Of a stretch of 51,910 bases of DNA, positions 24,664 through 34,758 are shown piece after piece; the stretch's first letter is position 1, and each line of letters begins with the position of its first letter. The stretch covers positions 1-51,910 of the forward strand of contig DDJC01000117.1 in the NCBI GenBank assembly GCA_002339015.1, given 5' to 3'. The notes beneath the pieces are model-generated. The model was not told the origin of the DNA. It saw only the letters and a program-made list of their open reading frames with translations, and ran no database searches. A program made the translations under genes and the position numbers. The stretch comes from Burkholderiales bacterium UBA1834 (GTDB taxonomy: Bacteria > Pseudomonadota > Gammaproteobacteria > Burkholderiales > Burkholderiaceae_C).

Positions 24664-25680
24664 TCAGCGCATCGCGGCCCTGCGCGCACCCTGCCAGGTG
24701 CCTGGAGTGCTGCCCGTCCACCGCCTGAAGGCACGATGGAAAGTGCTGACCGAGGCGAAGCCCAGTTCATCGGCCACCTGCTTGATCGACAGCACGCCTT
24801 CCGCGAGCAGGCGCTCGGCCATCAGGCGCTGACAATCCTGCGCCACTTCAATGTGCGAGGTATTGAGCAGCGACAGATGTCGCCGTAGCGTGCGCTCCGT
24901 CATTCCCAGGTGCTGCGCTGTCTCGGCCATCGACGGCTGACGAGGAAATGCACTGAGCAGCCAGGCTCTGACCCGTTCCGCCGTGTCAGACCGACTCTGC
25001 AGTGCCGCCAGCGCTGACTCAGCCCGCGTACGCGCGGCTGTGTAGGCCACCGCATCATGCGACACCAGCCGTCGGTCCAGCAGCTGGGGATTGAAGGTGA
25101 TCGCGCACTCATTCTGCGAAAAGAGCAGGTTCTCACCGAAAAAGGCGGCGTAGCGGGCCTCCAGCCCGGGCGGGCAGGGATAGGCAAAGTCCACGCGCTG
25201 GATATCCCGGTTGTCGGCGCCGCTGAAGCGCAGCAACTGGATGGCCGTGACCGCCAGGAACTCCGTACGAAAGCACCCGCTCAGGCTGTCTCGGCCCACC
25301 GCAGGACGCAACACGATGCGCGCCCCCTTCCCCGTCTCGGACAGCTCCAGCTCGCAGAACTCCAGCACGAGCGTTGCAAAGCGCTGCAGATCTACCAGCA
25401 CCTGCCGCAGGCTGGGTGCCGAAATCACCAACGGCACCATGTGTCCATAGCGCATCAGGGCCAGGCTCTTGCCTGCCACGAGGGAAAAGGTCGGATCCCC
25501 TGTTTCTTCCAGCGCCACGGCCATCATCTGATCGAACAGCTGAACCGGCACCCATTCGCCTTCCTCGTCGATCTGGTCGATGGTGCCCAACCCGCAGCGC
25601 CGCAGCACCGATTCTGAGCGGTGGCCTTCCACATCCAGTGTGTAGGCAAGGATCTTGAGATTCAGGGGAGAGACTCGCAT
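24664..25680 (-). CDS. AraC family transcriptional regulator
   Basis: This 338-residue protein has an N-terminal arabinose-binding-like domain of the OruR/ArgR-regulator type (about 15-195). A C-terminal AraC double helix-turn-helix follows (about 240-335: SMAETAQHLGMTERTLRRHLS ... ISI-like VLSIKQVADELGFASVSTFHRAFRRWTGSTPGTW). Similar proteins control lipid or amine catabolism. It converges on the START-like gene with 19 bp between them. Its target is unknown. Confidence 0.87.
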   Translation of the reverse strand: MRVSPLNLKILAYTLDVEGHRSESVLRRCGLGTIDQIDEEGEWVPVQLFDQMMAVALEETGDPTFSLVAGKSLALMRYGHMVPLVISAPSLRQVLVDLQRFATLVLEFCELELSETGKGARIVLRPAVGRDSLSGCFRTEFLAVTAIQLLRFSGADNRDIQRVDFAYPCPPGLEARYAAFFGENLLFSQNECAITFNPQLLDRRLVSHDAVAYTAARTRAESALAALQSRSDTAERVRAWLLSAFPRQPSMAETAQHLGMTERTLRRHLSLLNTSHIEVAQDCQRLMAERLLAEGVLSIKQVADELGFASVSTFHRAFRRWTGSTPGTWQGARRAAMR

Positions 25681-26092
25681 ACGCAGCAGCAGCCGGTCAT
25701 CGCGCCCGAGGCACCGTGTCGGTCGGCAAAAGCCGATAGTCTGCTGCCTTTACATACGGACAAGAAGCGATCCCGCACCGGAGTTACCCTAGGCTTCATG
25801 CGTCTGACCACATGAAAAAGAAAGAGCGCCATGCCCGAAGACATGGCGCCGAACCGAAGAAGAGGAGAAGACACCCTTCAACGGATGTCGGCGCTCATGC
25901 TATTCATACCCGGTGATCGGGACATTGGCATTGCCGGCCAATGATTTGCCGTGGCGTACCGAACGCGGGTTTATCCCTGACCAAGCCCCGCGCAACGGTC
26001 AAGGGATCGCCTCGCCCCCGGGCGCTCGTGCTGGACGTCGCCAAGCCCCCTGATCGCCCAAGCAGTTGATCATCTGTTCAGCTCGACCTCGC
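25681..26092. other. Non-coding stretch between araC-type and ftsH-like genes
   Basis: This 412-bp stretch holds a strong minus-strand terminator hairpin (25813-25849) and no convincing gene. Short open frames here lack ribosome sites and family motifs. The part from 25850 to 26092 would be the 3' untranslated region of the ftsH-like gene. Confidence 0.6.
25813..25849 (-). terminator. Rho-independent terminator for the ftsH-like gene
   Basis: On the minus strand, GCGCCATG (25849-25842), an 8-base loop TCTTCGGG and CATGGCGC (25833-25826) form a perfect stem. TCTTTCTTTTTCATG (25825-25811) follows as the U-rich tract. The loop and strong stem are typical. It lies about 240 bp after the ftsH-like stop. 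Confidence 0.8.
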
Positions 26093-27964
26093 TCAGACGG
26101 TGGCGCCCGTCTCCAGCAAATCAACCAGCGCCTTGCCCGAAATCGTCTCATCGCGCAGCAGGCTGTCCGTCATCGTCTGCAACACATGGGCCTGTGATTC
26201 CAGCGCCTGGCGGCAGGCGGCCTGCGCGCCTTCCAGCAGGGCCTTGGCCTCGGCCAGAACACGGTCCTGGATGTGGGGGCCAACCAGTTTGTCGGGCACG
26301 CCCTTGATGCTCAGCAGGCCAAACTCCCTGCTCAGGCCCAGGCTGCTGACCATGTCGATGGCCAGCTCCGAGGCGCGCTTCAAGTCATCCGATGCGCCCG
26401 AGGTGGTGTTGCCGAACACCAGCAGTTCGGCCTCACGGCCGGCCAGCAGCATGCCCAGGCGACCGTGCAGCTCCTGCTCGCCGTACAGGGGCAGCTCATT
26501 GGCGCGGGTCACGAAGGTCACGCCCAGGGCCTGGCCGCGCGGCTCGATCGTCACGCGCTCGACCACCCCGGCCTTGAGCGCATGCGCCACGATGGCGTGG
26601 CCGCTCTCGTGCACGGCAATGCGGTGGCGGTCCTCCGGCGTCATCAGGTCTTTCATGCCGGACACCTCGCCGCCCAGTTGGTGGGATTCCAGCGCGCGGC
26701 GCACATGCTCCTGCCCCACCGCCTGGGCACCCTGCTCGGCGGCCAGCACCGTGGCGCGGTTGACGATGTTGGTGATGTCCGCGTGCGAAAGCGTGCTGCT
26801 GGCACGGGCCAGCGCCTCGGTGTCGATGGCGGCATCGGCCTTGACGCGGCCCAGGCACAGGTCGAACAGCGCGCGGCGGTCGCCCAGCGTAGGCAGGGTC
26901 ATGCGGGCGACCAGGTCGAAGCGGCCCGGGCGCCGCAGCGCCTCGTCGATGTTGCCGACGTGGTTGGTGGCGCCGATCACGACCACGTTCTCCATCGCCG
27001 CGAAACCGTCCATCTCCACCAGCAGCTTGTTGATGATGCGGTTCTCTTCCGAGACACCGCCACCATTGGGCTTGCCCGAGCCGTTGGAGCGCTGTCCGAT
27101 GCCATCGAACTCGTCGATGAAGACGATGCAGGGCGCGTTCTTGCGCGCGGTGGCGAACAGCTCGCGCACCTTGGCAATGCCTGCCCCATAGAACATGCTG
27201 GAGAAGTGCGAGCCATCGACCGCGATGAAGTTGGCGCCGCACTCGCCGGCCAGTGATCGGGCCAGCAAGGTCTTGCCAGTGCCCGGAGGGCCTTCGAGCA
27301 GCACACCGCGAGGTGGCTTGGCACCCAGGGCCAGGTACTTGTCCGGCGACTTCATGAAGGCGGTGACCTGCTGCAGTGCAGCCTTGGCCTCCATCGCGCC
27401 GATCACGTCGTCAAAGCCGGCTTCGGGCTTTTCTGCCAGCTGTGTCTTGCTGCCGCCCAGCCCCCCGCCCTGGCGCACCAGGTAGAAGGCCAGGAAGGCA
27501 GTGATGGCCACCGAGGCCACGGCCAGCACGCGCTGCATCACCACGCCAAGGCTGTCGGTGATGCGCATGCCCATGTCGCGCTCGTCGATGGCGATCAGCG
27601 TGAGCTCGAAGCCCTTGTCGCGGCTCAGGGCCTCCAGGCGACTGCCCAGGCCGTCCGAACCGGGCATCAAGCGGGTGCTGAAGCGCTCGCCCGCCTTGGT
27701 GGTAACCAGGGCACGCGTGCCGTCCACGCCTACCTCGCGCACGCGGCCCTCCATCAGGGCGCGCTCGAAAGCCGAGACATTCATGGGCTGGCGCAGCCAG
27801 GGCTGAGGATCCGCCTCGAAGCGGGCGGCCAGCTCTGTGCGCCCGGCATGCCCCGGGCGGCTGGACCACAGATCTGCCGCCACGAGAGCGGCGATGCTGG
27901 CCAGGGAGATCAGAACAATGCTGGCGATCTGCAGCCAGCGGGGCCAGGTCTTGAAACGCTTCAT
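26093..27964 (-). CDS. FtsH-like AAA+ membrane metalloprotease (accessory paralogue)
   Basis: This 623-residue ATP-dependent zinc protease has a TM helix at about 11-30, a periplasmic segment, a second TM at about 140-165, Walker A GPPGTGKT (about 226-233), Walker B VFIDEFDG, an AAA second region (ATNHVGNIDEALRRPGRFD), zinc motif HESGHA (about 450) and a distal Asp ligand in SGASDDLKRA. Relative to canonical FtsH (RPGRFDRQ), the second arginine finger is Leu (FDLV). The start MKRFKTW at 27964 gives a proper N-terminal TM helix; an upstream in-frame ATG adds 45 poor residues. It stands alone, apart from rrmJ/folP. Confidence 0.85.
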   Translation of the reverse strand: MKRFKTWPRWLQIASIVLISLASIAALVAADLWSSRPGHAGRTELAARFEADPQPWLRQPMNVSAFERALMEGRVREVGVDGTRALVTTKAGERFSTRLMPGSDGLGSRLEALSRDKGFELTLIAIDERDMGMRITDSLGVVMQRVLAVASVAITAFLAFYLVRQGGGLGGSKTQLAEKPEAGFDDVIGAMEAKAALQQVTAFMKSPDKYLALGAKPPRGVLLEGPPGTGKTLLARSLAGECGANFIAVDGSHFSSMFYGAGIAKVRELFATARKNAPCIVFIDEFDGIGQRSNGSGKPNGGGVSEENRIINKLLVEMDGFAAMENVVVIGATNHVGNIDEALRRPGRFDLVARMTLPTLGDRRALFDLCLGRVKADAAIDTEALARASSTLSHADITNIVNRATVLAAEQGAQAVGQEHVRRALESHQLGGEVSGMKDLMTPEDRHRIAVHESGHAIVAHALKAGVVERVTIEPRGQALGVTFVTRANELPLYGEQELHGRLGMLLAGREAELLVFGNTTSGASDDLKRASELAIDMVSSLGLSREFGLLSIKGVPDKLVGPHIQDRVLAEAKALLEGAQAACRQALESQAHVLQTMTDSLLRDETISGKALVDLLETGATV

Positions 27965-28311
27965 GTCGGGCAGGGCAAAAGGAGGGCAGCGTCGGATGCT
28001 CGCTGCAGCCTGTATGAGACCGCAGATCGAGCGAGGGCAGCGCCCCGATGAATGCCCAACAGCCACGGCTATTCCCGAGCGCAGCCTGTTTATCGGCACA
28101 CGCGCGCCCGCGCCCTGGTGTTTTTGAGGCCAGGTGTGCGCAATGCTTCACGGCAAGAGGCCTCTCATGCCGCCAGGGCGGGGTACTCGCTGCCGCCCGG
28201 CTGCAGCGGCCCCATTGCCATTGCCGGCGCCAGCCCCAGTTGGTGCATGTCGGACAAGGTCGCTCCCGCTACGGCCCGTCCATCCCCGACCCCAGGCCAA
28301 CACGACGTCGC
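27965..28311. other. Non-coding stretch upstream of the ftsH-like gene
   Basis: 347 bp between mltB and the ftsH-like gene, both minus strand. It contains the promoter region of the protease gene (GGAGGG about 13 bases before its ATG). I see no clear gene, tRNA or repeat. Several overlapping open frames reflect high GC only. Confidence 0.5.
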
Positions 28312-29619
28312 TCAGGGCGTCTGCTGCGCCAGTTTGAGCAATGCCTCAGTAGGAAAGCCATCGGCCGGCAAGCCCGCGCTGCGCTGGAAGGCTCGAAGCG
28401 CCCCCCGCGTGGCCGGCCCCATCTGGCCATCCGGTGTCCCGCTGTCAAAGCCCCGCTGATTCAATGCGATTTGAAGGGCCATCACCTCGCCCCTGGTCAG
28501 CGCCCGCAGATCCCGTGGCCACGCACCCTGCACGGGCGGCCCACCCGCGATGCGCTGCGACAGCAGGCCTACCGTGAGGGCGTAGCTCATCGAATTGTTG
28601 TAACGCAGCAGGGCACGGTAGTTGCGCCCTACCAGAAAGGCAGGGCCGCGTGCGCCTGCAGGCTGCAACACCGTGGCGTCCGCCATGGCCGGCAAGGGCG
28701 CGCCATCCATGGTGCGCACGCCCTCCGTGCCCCATTGCTCTGAGGACTGACGCACCCCCGGATCGGCGCGCGCCGGATCGAAGCCGGATGGCAACTGGAC
28801 CTCCACGCCCCAAGGCTCCGCCGCCTGCCAACCGGATCGGGCCAGGAAGTTGGCGGTGGATGCCAGCACATCAGGCATGCTGCTCCAGATGTCGCGGCGT
28901 CCGTCACCATCGGCATCCACCGCATAGGCCAGGTAAGACGTCGGCATGAACTGCGTTTGCCCCATGGCGCCTGCCCAGGAGCCCACCATGCGGCCCGGGT
29001 CAATGTCACCGCGCTGCACGATCTGCAGTGCCGCCATCAGTTCTGTCTTGGCCCATGCTTCGCGCCGGCCTTCGAAACCCAGCGTGCTCAACGCATCGAA
29101 CACCGGTACATTGCCATAGTTGCCGCCGAAGTTGCTCTCGATGCCCCACACGGCCATCAGCACCGGACCAGGCAGACCGTAACGCGCGTTCACCGCATCA
29201 ACCTGGTCCCGCCACTCCAGCAACTTTTGCTGGCCGTTGCTCACGCGGCGCTCGGTGATCACGCCATCGAGGTAATCCCAGAAGGTGCGTGTGAACTCGG
29301 GCTGGGCCCGGTCGGCCACCACGGCGCGGTGGTACAGCCGGACCTTGCTCAGTGTCGCGTCCAGCGTGGCGTCATCGATGCCGGCGTCGCGCGCAGAGGC
29401 ACGGAATGCGGCCAACCAATAGGCAAAGCGCTGTTCCGTCAGGGCTTCGGCCGACACCTCGGGCGAGGCGGGCTGTGCTGCGGAAGAGTGCGCACTGACC
29501 AGCGTCGCAGAAGGGCCCGACGCGCAACCTGCGAGCACGGCCACGGCCAGCAGCGCGGGCTTGAAGGGCACGGCCCACGGCGGCACCAGGGTGATCGGCA
29601 TCGAATGTCTGGATCTCAT
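28312..29619 (-). CDS. MltB-type membrane-bound lytic murein transglycosylase
   Basis: This lipoprotein of about 435 residues cleaves peptidoglycan to 1,6-anhydro-muropeptides. It has a lipobox LAVAVLAGC near residue 35, the catalytic Glu in VWGIESNFGGNYG, the MltB motifs MGQTQFMPTSYLAYAVDADGDG and YNNSMSYA, and a C-terminal peptidoglycan-binding domain (MALQIALNQRGFDSGTPDGQ ... TRGALRAFQRSAGLPADG). The ATG at 29619 was chosen over a much longer upstream frame lacking any signal; 29601 is an alternative. Confidence 0.92.
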   Translation of the reverse strand: MRSRHSMPITLVPPWAVPFKPALLAVAVLAGCASGPSATLVSAHSSAAQPASPEVSAEALTEQRFAYWLAAFRASARDAGIDDATLDATLSKVRLYHRAVVADRAQPEFTRTFWDYLDGVITERRVSNGQQKLLEWRDQVDAVNARYGLPGPVLMAVWGIESNFGGNYGNVPVFDALSTLGFEGRREAWAKTELMAALQIVQRGDIDPGRMVGSWAGAMGQTQFMPTSYLAYAVDADGDGRRDIWSSMPDVLASTANFLARSGWQAAEPWGVEVQLPSGFDPARADPGVRQSSEQWGTEGVRTMDGAPLPAMADATVLQPAGARGPAFLVGRNYRALLRYNNSMSYALTVGLLSQRIAGGPPVQGAWPRDLRALTRGEVMALQIALNQRGFDSGTPDGQMGPATRGALRAFQRSAGLPADGFPTEALLKLAQQTP

Positions 29620-29712
29620 GGTGTCAATGTACCTCTCGGCCGCCCGCATCGCCCGGCGGGTCAGAGGTTTCCACACCATCTTTACGGCAAACCTTTCATG
29701 GGTGCCCCGTAC

Positions 29713-29745
29713 AGCGCGGGGATGAGCGCGGGGATGAGCGCGGGA
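29713..29745. repeat. 12-bp tandem repeat AGCGCGGGGATG x 2.7
   Basis: Two perfect copies (29713-29724, 29725-29736) and nine bases of a third lie between the divergent mltB and SDR genes, about 50 bp before the SDR start. Such a repeat can slip and so change promoter spacing. Whether it affects transcription is unknown. Confidence 0.8.
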
Positions 29746-29797
29746 ACACCGCCTGCTTCTGGAGGGCATTGGACCACCCCTTCGCAAGGAGACCACC

Positions 29798-30796
<999 letters not shown>

Positions 30797-30811
30797 TGGC
30801 ATACCTGCGGC

Positions 30812-32260
30812 TCAAGCGCCGTGTGGCAGCCCGGCGCGGCGCAGCAACTGCCGGCAGCGCTCCGACAAATGCACCACCCTCAGATGCTTGCCCGCCCGCT
30901 CATAGCGCTCACGCAGGGTGCGCAGCGCCTCGATCGCCGAGTAGTCCACAAAACTCAGGTGACGGCAGTCCAGCGTCACCTGAGACGGATCACCCGCCGC
31001 ATCGAACAGCGCCAGGAAAGGCTTGACGGAGGCGAAGAACAACGTGCCGTGCACCAGGTAGAGCTTGCTGCCGTCGGGTTCGGCATGCTGATCGGCATAC
31101 AGCTCACGCGCGTGCTGCCACGCAAAGTTCAACGCCGCGATGACCACGCCCAGCAGCACGGCGGTGGCCAGGTCGGTGAACACGGTGATCACCGTCACGG
31201 CCACGATCACCAGTACATCGCTGCGAGGTACCTTGTTGAACACGCGCAACGAGCCCCAGGCAAACGTTTGCTGCGCCACCACCAACATCACGCCCACCAG
31301 GGCAGCCAGCGGGATCTTTTCGATCAGGGGCGACAGGAACAGCACGAACAGCAGAATCATCACGCCGGCCACCACGCCAGACAGGCGGTCACGCCCGCCG
31401 GAGTTCAGGTTGATCACGGTCTGGCCGATCATGGCGCAGCCACCCATGCCACCCGCCAGGCCCGAGGCGATGTTGGCGGCCCCCAGTGCCACACACTCTC
31501 GGTTGGTGCGCCCCCGGGTCTGGGTGATCTCGTCCGTCAGGTTCAGCGTGAGCAGCGTCTCCAGCAGGCCCACCATGGCCATCAGTACCGCATAGGGCGT
31601 GATGACGCGCAAGGTGTCCAGCGTCCAGGGCACCTCGGGCCAGGCCAGGGTGGGCAGGCCACCCGCGATATGGGCCATGTCCCCCAGGGTGCGGGTAGGC
31701 AGTTGCAGCGCATAGGTCAGCAGGCCCACGCCGAGGATGGCCACCAGCGCCGGCGGCACGGCCCGCGTCAACCGGGGCAGCACGTACACGATGGCCATGG
31801 TGAGCGCCACCAGGCCCAGCATCAGCCACAGGGCAGATCCTTGCAGCCAGTGCTCGCCAGCCTTGAAGTGCTCCAGTTGGGCCCCCGCGATGATGATGGC
31901 CAGGCCATTGACGAAACCCAGCATCACCGGGTGCGGCACCATGCGCACCAGCTTGCCCAGGCGCAAGGCCCCGAACAGGATCATCAGGAGGCCGCCCAGC
32001 AGCACCGTGGCCAGCAGGTACTGTGGCCCGTGCTGCACCACCAGGGCCACGATCACCACCGCCATGGAGCCGGCTGCGCCGGAGATCATGCCCGGCCGCC
32101 CACCCAGCAAGGCCGTGATCGTACAAATGATGAAGGCGCCGTACAGACCCATCAATGGGTTGAGCTGGGCCACCAGCGCGAAAGCGATGCACTCGGGCAC
32201 CAGGGCAAAGGATGTCGTCAATCCGGCCAGGACTTCGGCACGGAGGCGGGCGATGTTCAT
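30812..32260 (-). CDS. SulP family anion transporter with STAS domain
   Basis: This 482-residue inner-membrane transporter, with about 10-12 hydrophobic helices, has the SulP motifs GLTTSFALVPECIAFALVAQ, GLYGAFIICTITALLGGRPGMISGAAGSM, GGMGGCAMIGQT and NLNSGGRDRLSG. A C-terminal cytosolic STAS domain occupies about 390-480 (DCRHLSFVDYSAIEALRTL). Members carry sulfate, bicarbonate or other anions; the substrate is not readable. The ATG at 32260 is preferred to a TTG nine bases earlier. It converges on the SDR gene with 15 bp between. Confidence 0.92.
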   Translation of the reverse strand: MNIARLRAEVLAGLTTSFALVPECIAFALVAQLNPLMGLYGAFIICTITALLGGRPGMISGAAGSMAVVIVALVVQHGPQYLLATVLLGGLLMILFGALRLGKLVRMVPHPVMLGFVNGLAIIIAGAQLEHFKAGEHWLQGSALWLMLGLVALTMAIVYVLPRLTRAVPPALVAILGVGLLTYALQLPTRTLGDMAHIAGGLPTLAWPEVPWTLDTLRVITPYAVLMAMVGLLETLLTLNLTDEITQTRGRTNRECVALGAANIASGLAGGMGGCAMIGQTVINLNSGGRDRLSGVVAGVMILLFVLFLSPLIEKIPLAALVGVMLVVAQQTFAWGSLRVFNKVPRSDVLVIVAVTVITVFTDLATAVLLGVVIAALNFAWQHARELYADQHAEPDGSKLYLVHGTLFFASVKPFLALFDAAGDPSQVTLDCRHLSFVDYSAIEALRTLRERYERAGKHLRVVHLSERCRQLLRRAGLPHGA

Positions 32261-32382
32261 CGGGAGCAAGCGGCTGATAGAAGTGCTTATTTTCTGATGG
32301 TTTCACCCGGCCGGCCCGGGCTAGCCTGCGTGGGAGAATCCAGGCCGACACTGCATGCGCAGTGCTTCGCACAGGGAGCATC

Positions 32383-33173
32383 ATGGAAAAACGATGGACG
32401 CTCGCCAACGAAGCCCAACTGCTGCAGGAGCACAACATGCCCTTGTGGTGGTTCGTGCAAGCGGCCGCTGCACGCAGCCAAAATCCCGAACTGGCCGCTC
32501 TGATGGGATGGCCCGCTACCGGGCCTTTGCTGCCGAGCAAGGCGTCACCCGCCTGCCATGGTGGTACATGGTCGACCCCAAGGCGACCACCCAGCACGGG
32601 CTTGTGCAGCTGGACACGCTGGAGCCCTATCAACGCTTCCTCTACCATGCTGTCACTTGCGAACCGCAGGCGCTGGAACAGGGCGATACCCGCGCTTTCC
32701 TGGCGCCGGGCGCTTGCCGCCCCATGCTCACCCAGGTCATCTTGAAAGACCCCGTCTGTACCACCCATCAATTGGCGGGCGTCATGATGCTGGAGCGGAT
32801 GGCCTGCACCCCGAAAGATGCGCTGCCAGGGCTGGCGAATACCCTGCTACAGGACATTGAACAGCAGATGGGCTGGGACGTGGTGCTCAAGGACGCCTAC
32901 CTGCAGCGGGTGATGATGCTGATGTGGCAAGGCAGGCCCGGACGGCTCAAGCCGGTGTGGCTGCACCGTGTGTACCAGGCTCAGCAGCCCGATGGGGGCT
33001 GGGCCGGTGGACGCCAGTTGCCGGAGCTGCCGCAGTGGGCTCAACCCTGGATGTTGCGCGCCCAGTTGGCAAGGTGGTGGCCTTCCCGCTTTCATGCGGG
33101 CGCCGGCTCCGATTTCCATGCATCGGCGCAAGGCCTGCTGATCGCTGCCCTGGCCTTGCAGGAACTCCGCTGA
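32383..33173 (+). pseudogene. Unknown protein gene broken by a 5-bp tandem duplication
   Basis: The ATG at 32383 opens a frame MEKRWTLANEAQLLQEHN ... PELAALM that runs into unrelated sequence after about 42 codons. From about 32507 the coding pattern continues in another frame (MARYRAFAAEQGVTRLPWWY ... ALALQELR) to 33173. At the switch, GATGG occurs twice in tandem (32502-32506, 32507-32511). Removing one copy restores one frame of about 260 codons (AALMARYRAF). The protein has QQPDGGW, reminiscent of the QW motif of prenyltransferase/terpene-cyclase repeats, but I do not recognise the family. It may be a true mutation, a slippage switch or a sequencing error. Confidence 0.8.
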
Positions 33174-33310
33174 TGAAGTGCGAACCTTTGATGACACCGG
33201 TCTAGCTTGCCGACGGTCAGGGCAGGCTGTTCGAACGCCTGGCAGACCCCGGCCGCCAGGGCTGAGCATCCCCCTGATTTTCTACCAGGCGTCATCACAC
33301 TCATATACTC

Positions 33311-33790
33311 TTGGTTGCCTCCGAATATTCGTGCCTGAAGGCAGGCAATCGAGGCAGCGTAAACCATCATCATGCCGGACAGATCGGCTACAGCATCGCC
33401 AAATACCGCACCAGCGACATGCTGATCGAGGGCTCGTTCAATACCAGCTCCTATCCGCGCGAAATCACATTCAGCCCTGACGATGCCGTCGCCTACACCG
33501 TCAATGAGGCTGGCAGCATCAAGCTGTGGGACACACGCACCTTCCTGTCGCTGGGCAAGTTCTCCATCGACGGGGAAGCGTCCGAGCTGGAAGTGGACGC
33601 CAGTGGCCGTTACTTGTTCGCCGCCCTGAACGGCAACGACTGGAACACCGAAGATTCAGGCCGTCTGGTGATCTTCGACACCGGCCGCGTCGCTGCGGTG
33701 CCGGAACCTACGAGGGCAGCCCTGTTCTCTCTGGGCGTTGCCGCCATCTTTTTCGCTCGCAAATACGCGCGGCAAGAACGCGCGGCCTGA
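33311..33790 (+). pseudogene. 5'-truncated PEP-CTERM beta-propeller protein
   Basis: The readable part has beta-propeller repeat signatures (PREITFSPDDAVAYTVNEAG, SIKLWDTRTF, ELEVDASGRYLFAALN). It ends in a PEP-CTERM sorting tail: VPEPTRAA, a hydrophobic stretch FSLGVAAIFFA and RKYARQ. Such tails direct proteins to exosortase processing at the envelope. There is no ATG start, signal peptide or ribosome site; the frame opens at a TTG in unrelated sequence. So this looks like the 3' end of a larger gene. Confidence 0.7.
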
Positions 33791-34164
33791 GCATGGTGAC
33801 GAACCGGTGCGCTTCACGGCGGTGTAGCGGAGCTTCTCGTGGGGATGAGTCAAGCTACTCACCACCGAAGGTGTGGCTCTGCTGCGTGCTCAGGTTGGTG
33901 AACGACATCCGGTACTTGCCATCACCTTGGGATCCATCCGGCGCACCTTGCCAATGAATCCGTGCGGCGGTAACAACTTGGCCCAGGCGTCGGTTCAAAA
34001 AGCGCGGCAGATGCGATCCGGGGTGGCGCGGATGAGGCGGTGACGGTGGAGGTGATCGCAGCGTTGCCGGACATGGTGGATCCTTGAAGTGCTGAGGCAA
34101 GAGCGCTCACAGCCTATGACGAAACGGCCTCAAGGATTGAGGATCCGCACCGCCTGACTTGCGT
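33791..34164. other. Non-coding or decayed stretch
   Basis: 374 bp with no gene I can support. A minus-strand open frame (33855-34100) ends with a protein-like stretch (DGKYRMSFTNLSTQQSHTF) but has a low-complexity Pro/Ser-rich N-terminus and no ribosome site. It may be another gene remnant. Confidence 0.45.
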
Positions 34165-34431
34165 TCAATGCCGCACGAAGGCATAGCGCTCCATGGAACC
34201 TGGCTCAAACGGGAGGCAGTGGACCGCCGCCCCTGACCGTGCACGGGCCCGCACCACGTCGAGCGCCTCGTTCATCGCAATCTGCCCGCTCGGGTGCGGT
34301 GTCTCGCAGCTTACAGGCTCTTCGCCATCGACGCGGATGACCCAGGTCCACCGGCCCGGCGCTACTTCAGTGGCCAGGACCTGGGTGTGCTTCTCATCGA
34401 CTTTCAATATGACACTGCGGCGTCCGTTCAT
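34165..34431 (-). CDS. Small protein of unknown function (88 aa)
   Basis: This 88-residue protein begins MNGRRSVILKVDEKHTQVLA and ends ERYAFVRH. An AGGAGA ribosome site lies about 9 bases before the ATG, which supports it as a real gene. It looks like a small alpha/beta domain (strands VILKVDE, WTWVIRVDGE, AVHCLPFE and one helix IAMNEALDVVRARA). No cysteine motif, signal peptide or DNA-binding motif is evident. Function unknown. Confidence 0.65.
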   Translation of the reverse strand: MNGRRSVILKVDEKHTQVLATEVAPGRWTWVIRVDGEEPVSCETPHPSGQIAMNEALDVVRARARSGAAVHCLPFEPGSMERYAFVRH

Positions 34432-34519
34432 CGTCTTGTTCTCCTGATTGCAGCACCATCAAGGTATCGACGCCGGCGCACAAAGGGTTGAGAACGGTTT
34501 GGTGTCAGTTTGTACCAGG

Positions 34520-34717
34520 TCAAGTCGCCTTGCCGGCTTGCAAGTAGGCGGCAACATCGGAGACACAGGTGCCCACAGCCGCGACAGCATCACGCACCTG
34601 GGCCTGCGCCACGCCGAAGTGCCTGGCCCAGCACACCAGATCGAACAGATGGTGGACATTGATGCTGGCCTGGCCTTCGAAAAGAGAACGCTGCGTTGTC
34701 GGGTCATGAATGATCAT
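34520..34717 (-). CDS. DUF3606-like small protein (65 aa)
   Basis: This 65-residue protein has the pattern INVHHLFDLVCWARHFGVAQ followed by VRDAVAAVGTCVSDVAAYL, as in DUF3606 proteins (INVxxxxEVxYWxxxFGV ... AVxxVGxxxxxVxxYL). A GAGGAGA ribosome site precedes the ATG at 34717. Its function is unknown. It lies 88 bp upstream of the 34165-34431 gene in the same orientation. Confidence 0.7.
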   Translation of the reverse strand: MIIHDPTTQRSLFEGQASINVHHLFDLVCWARHFGVAQAQVRDAVAAVGTCVSDVAAYLQAGKAT

Positions 34718-34758
34718 GCTGTCTCCTCGGTTGACTGGCGAATGCTCCCGCACGCCTC

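Noticed and set aside
33855..34100. Possible minus-strand gene of 81 codons
   Set aside because: Pro/Ser-rich start, no ribosome site, and only the last 30 residues look protein-like; kept as a possible remnant only.
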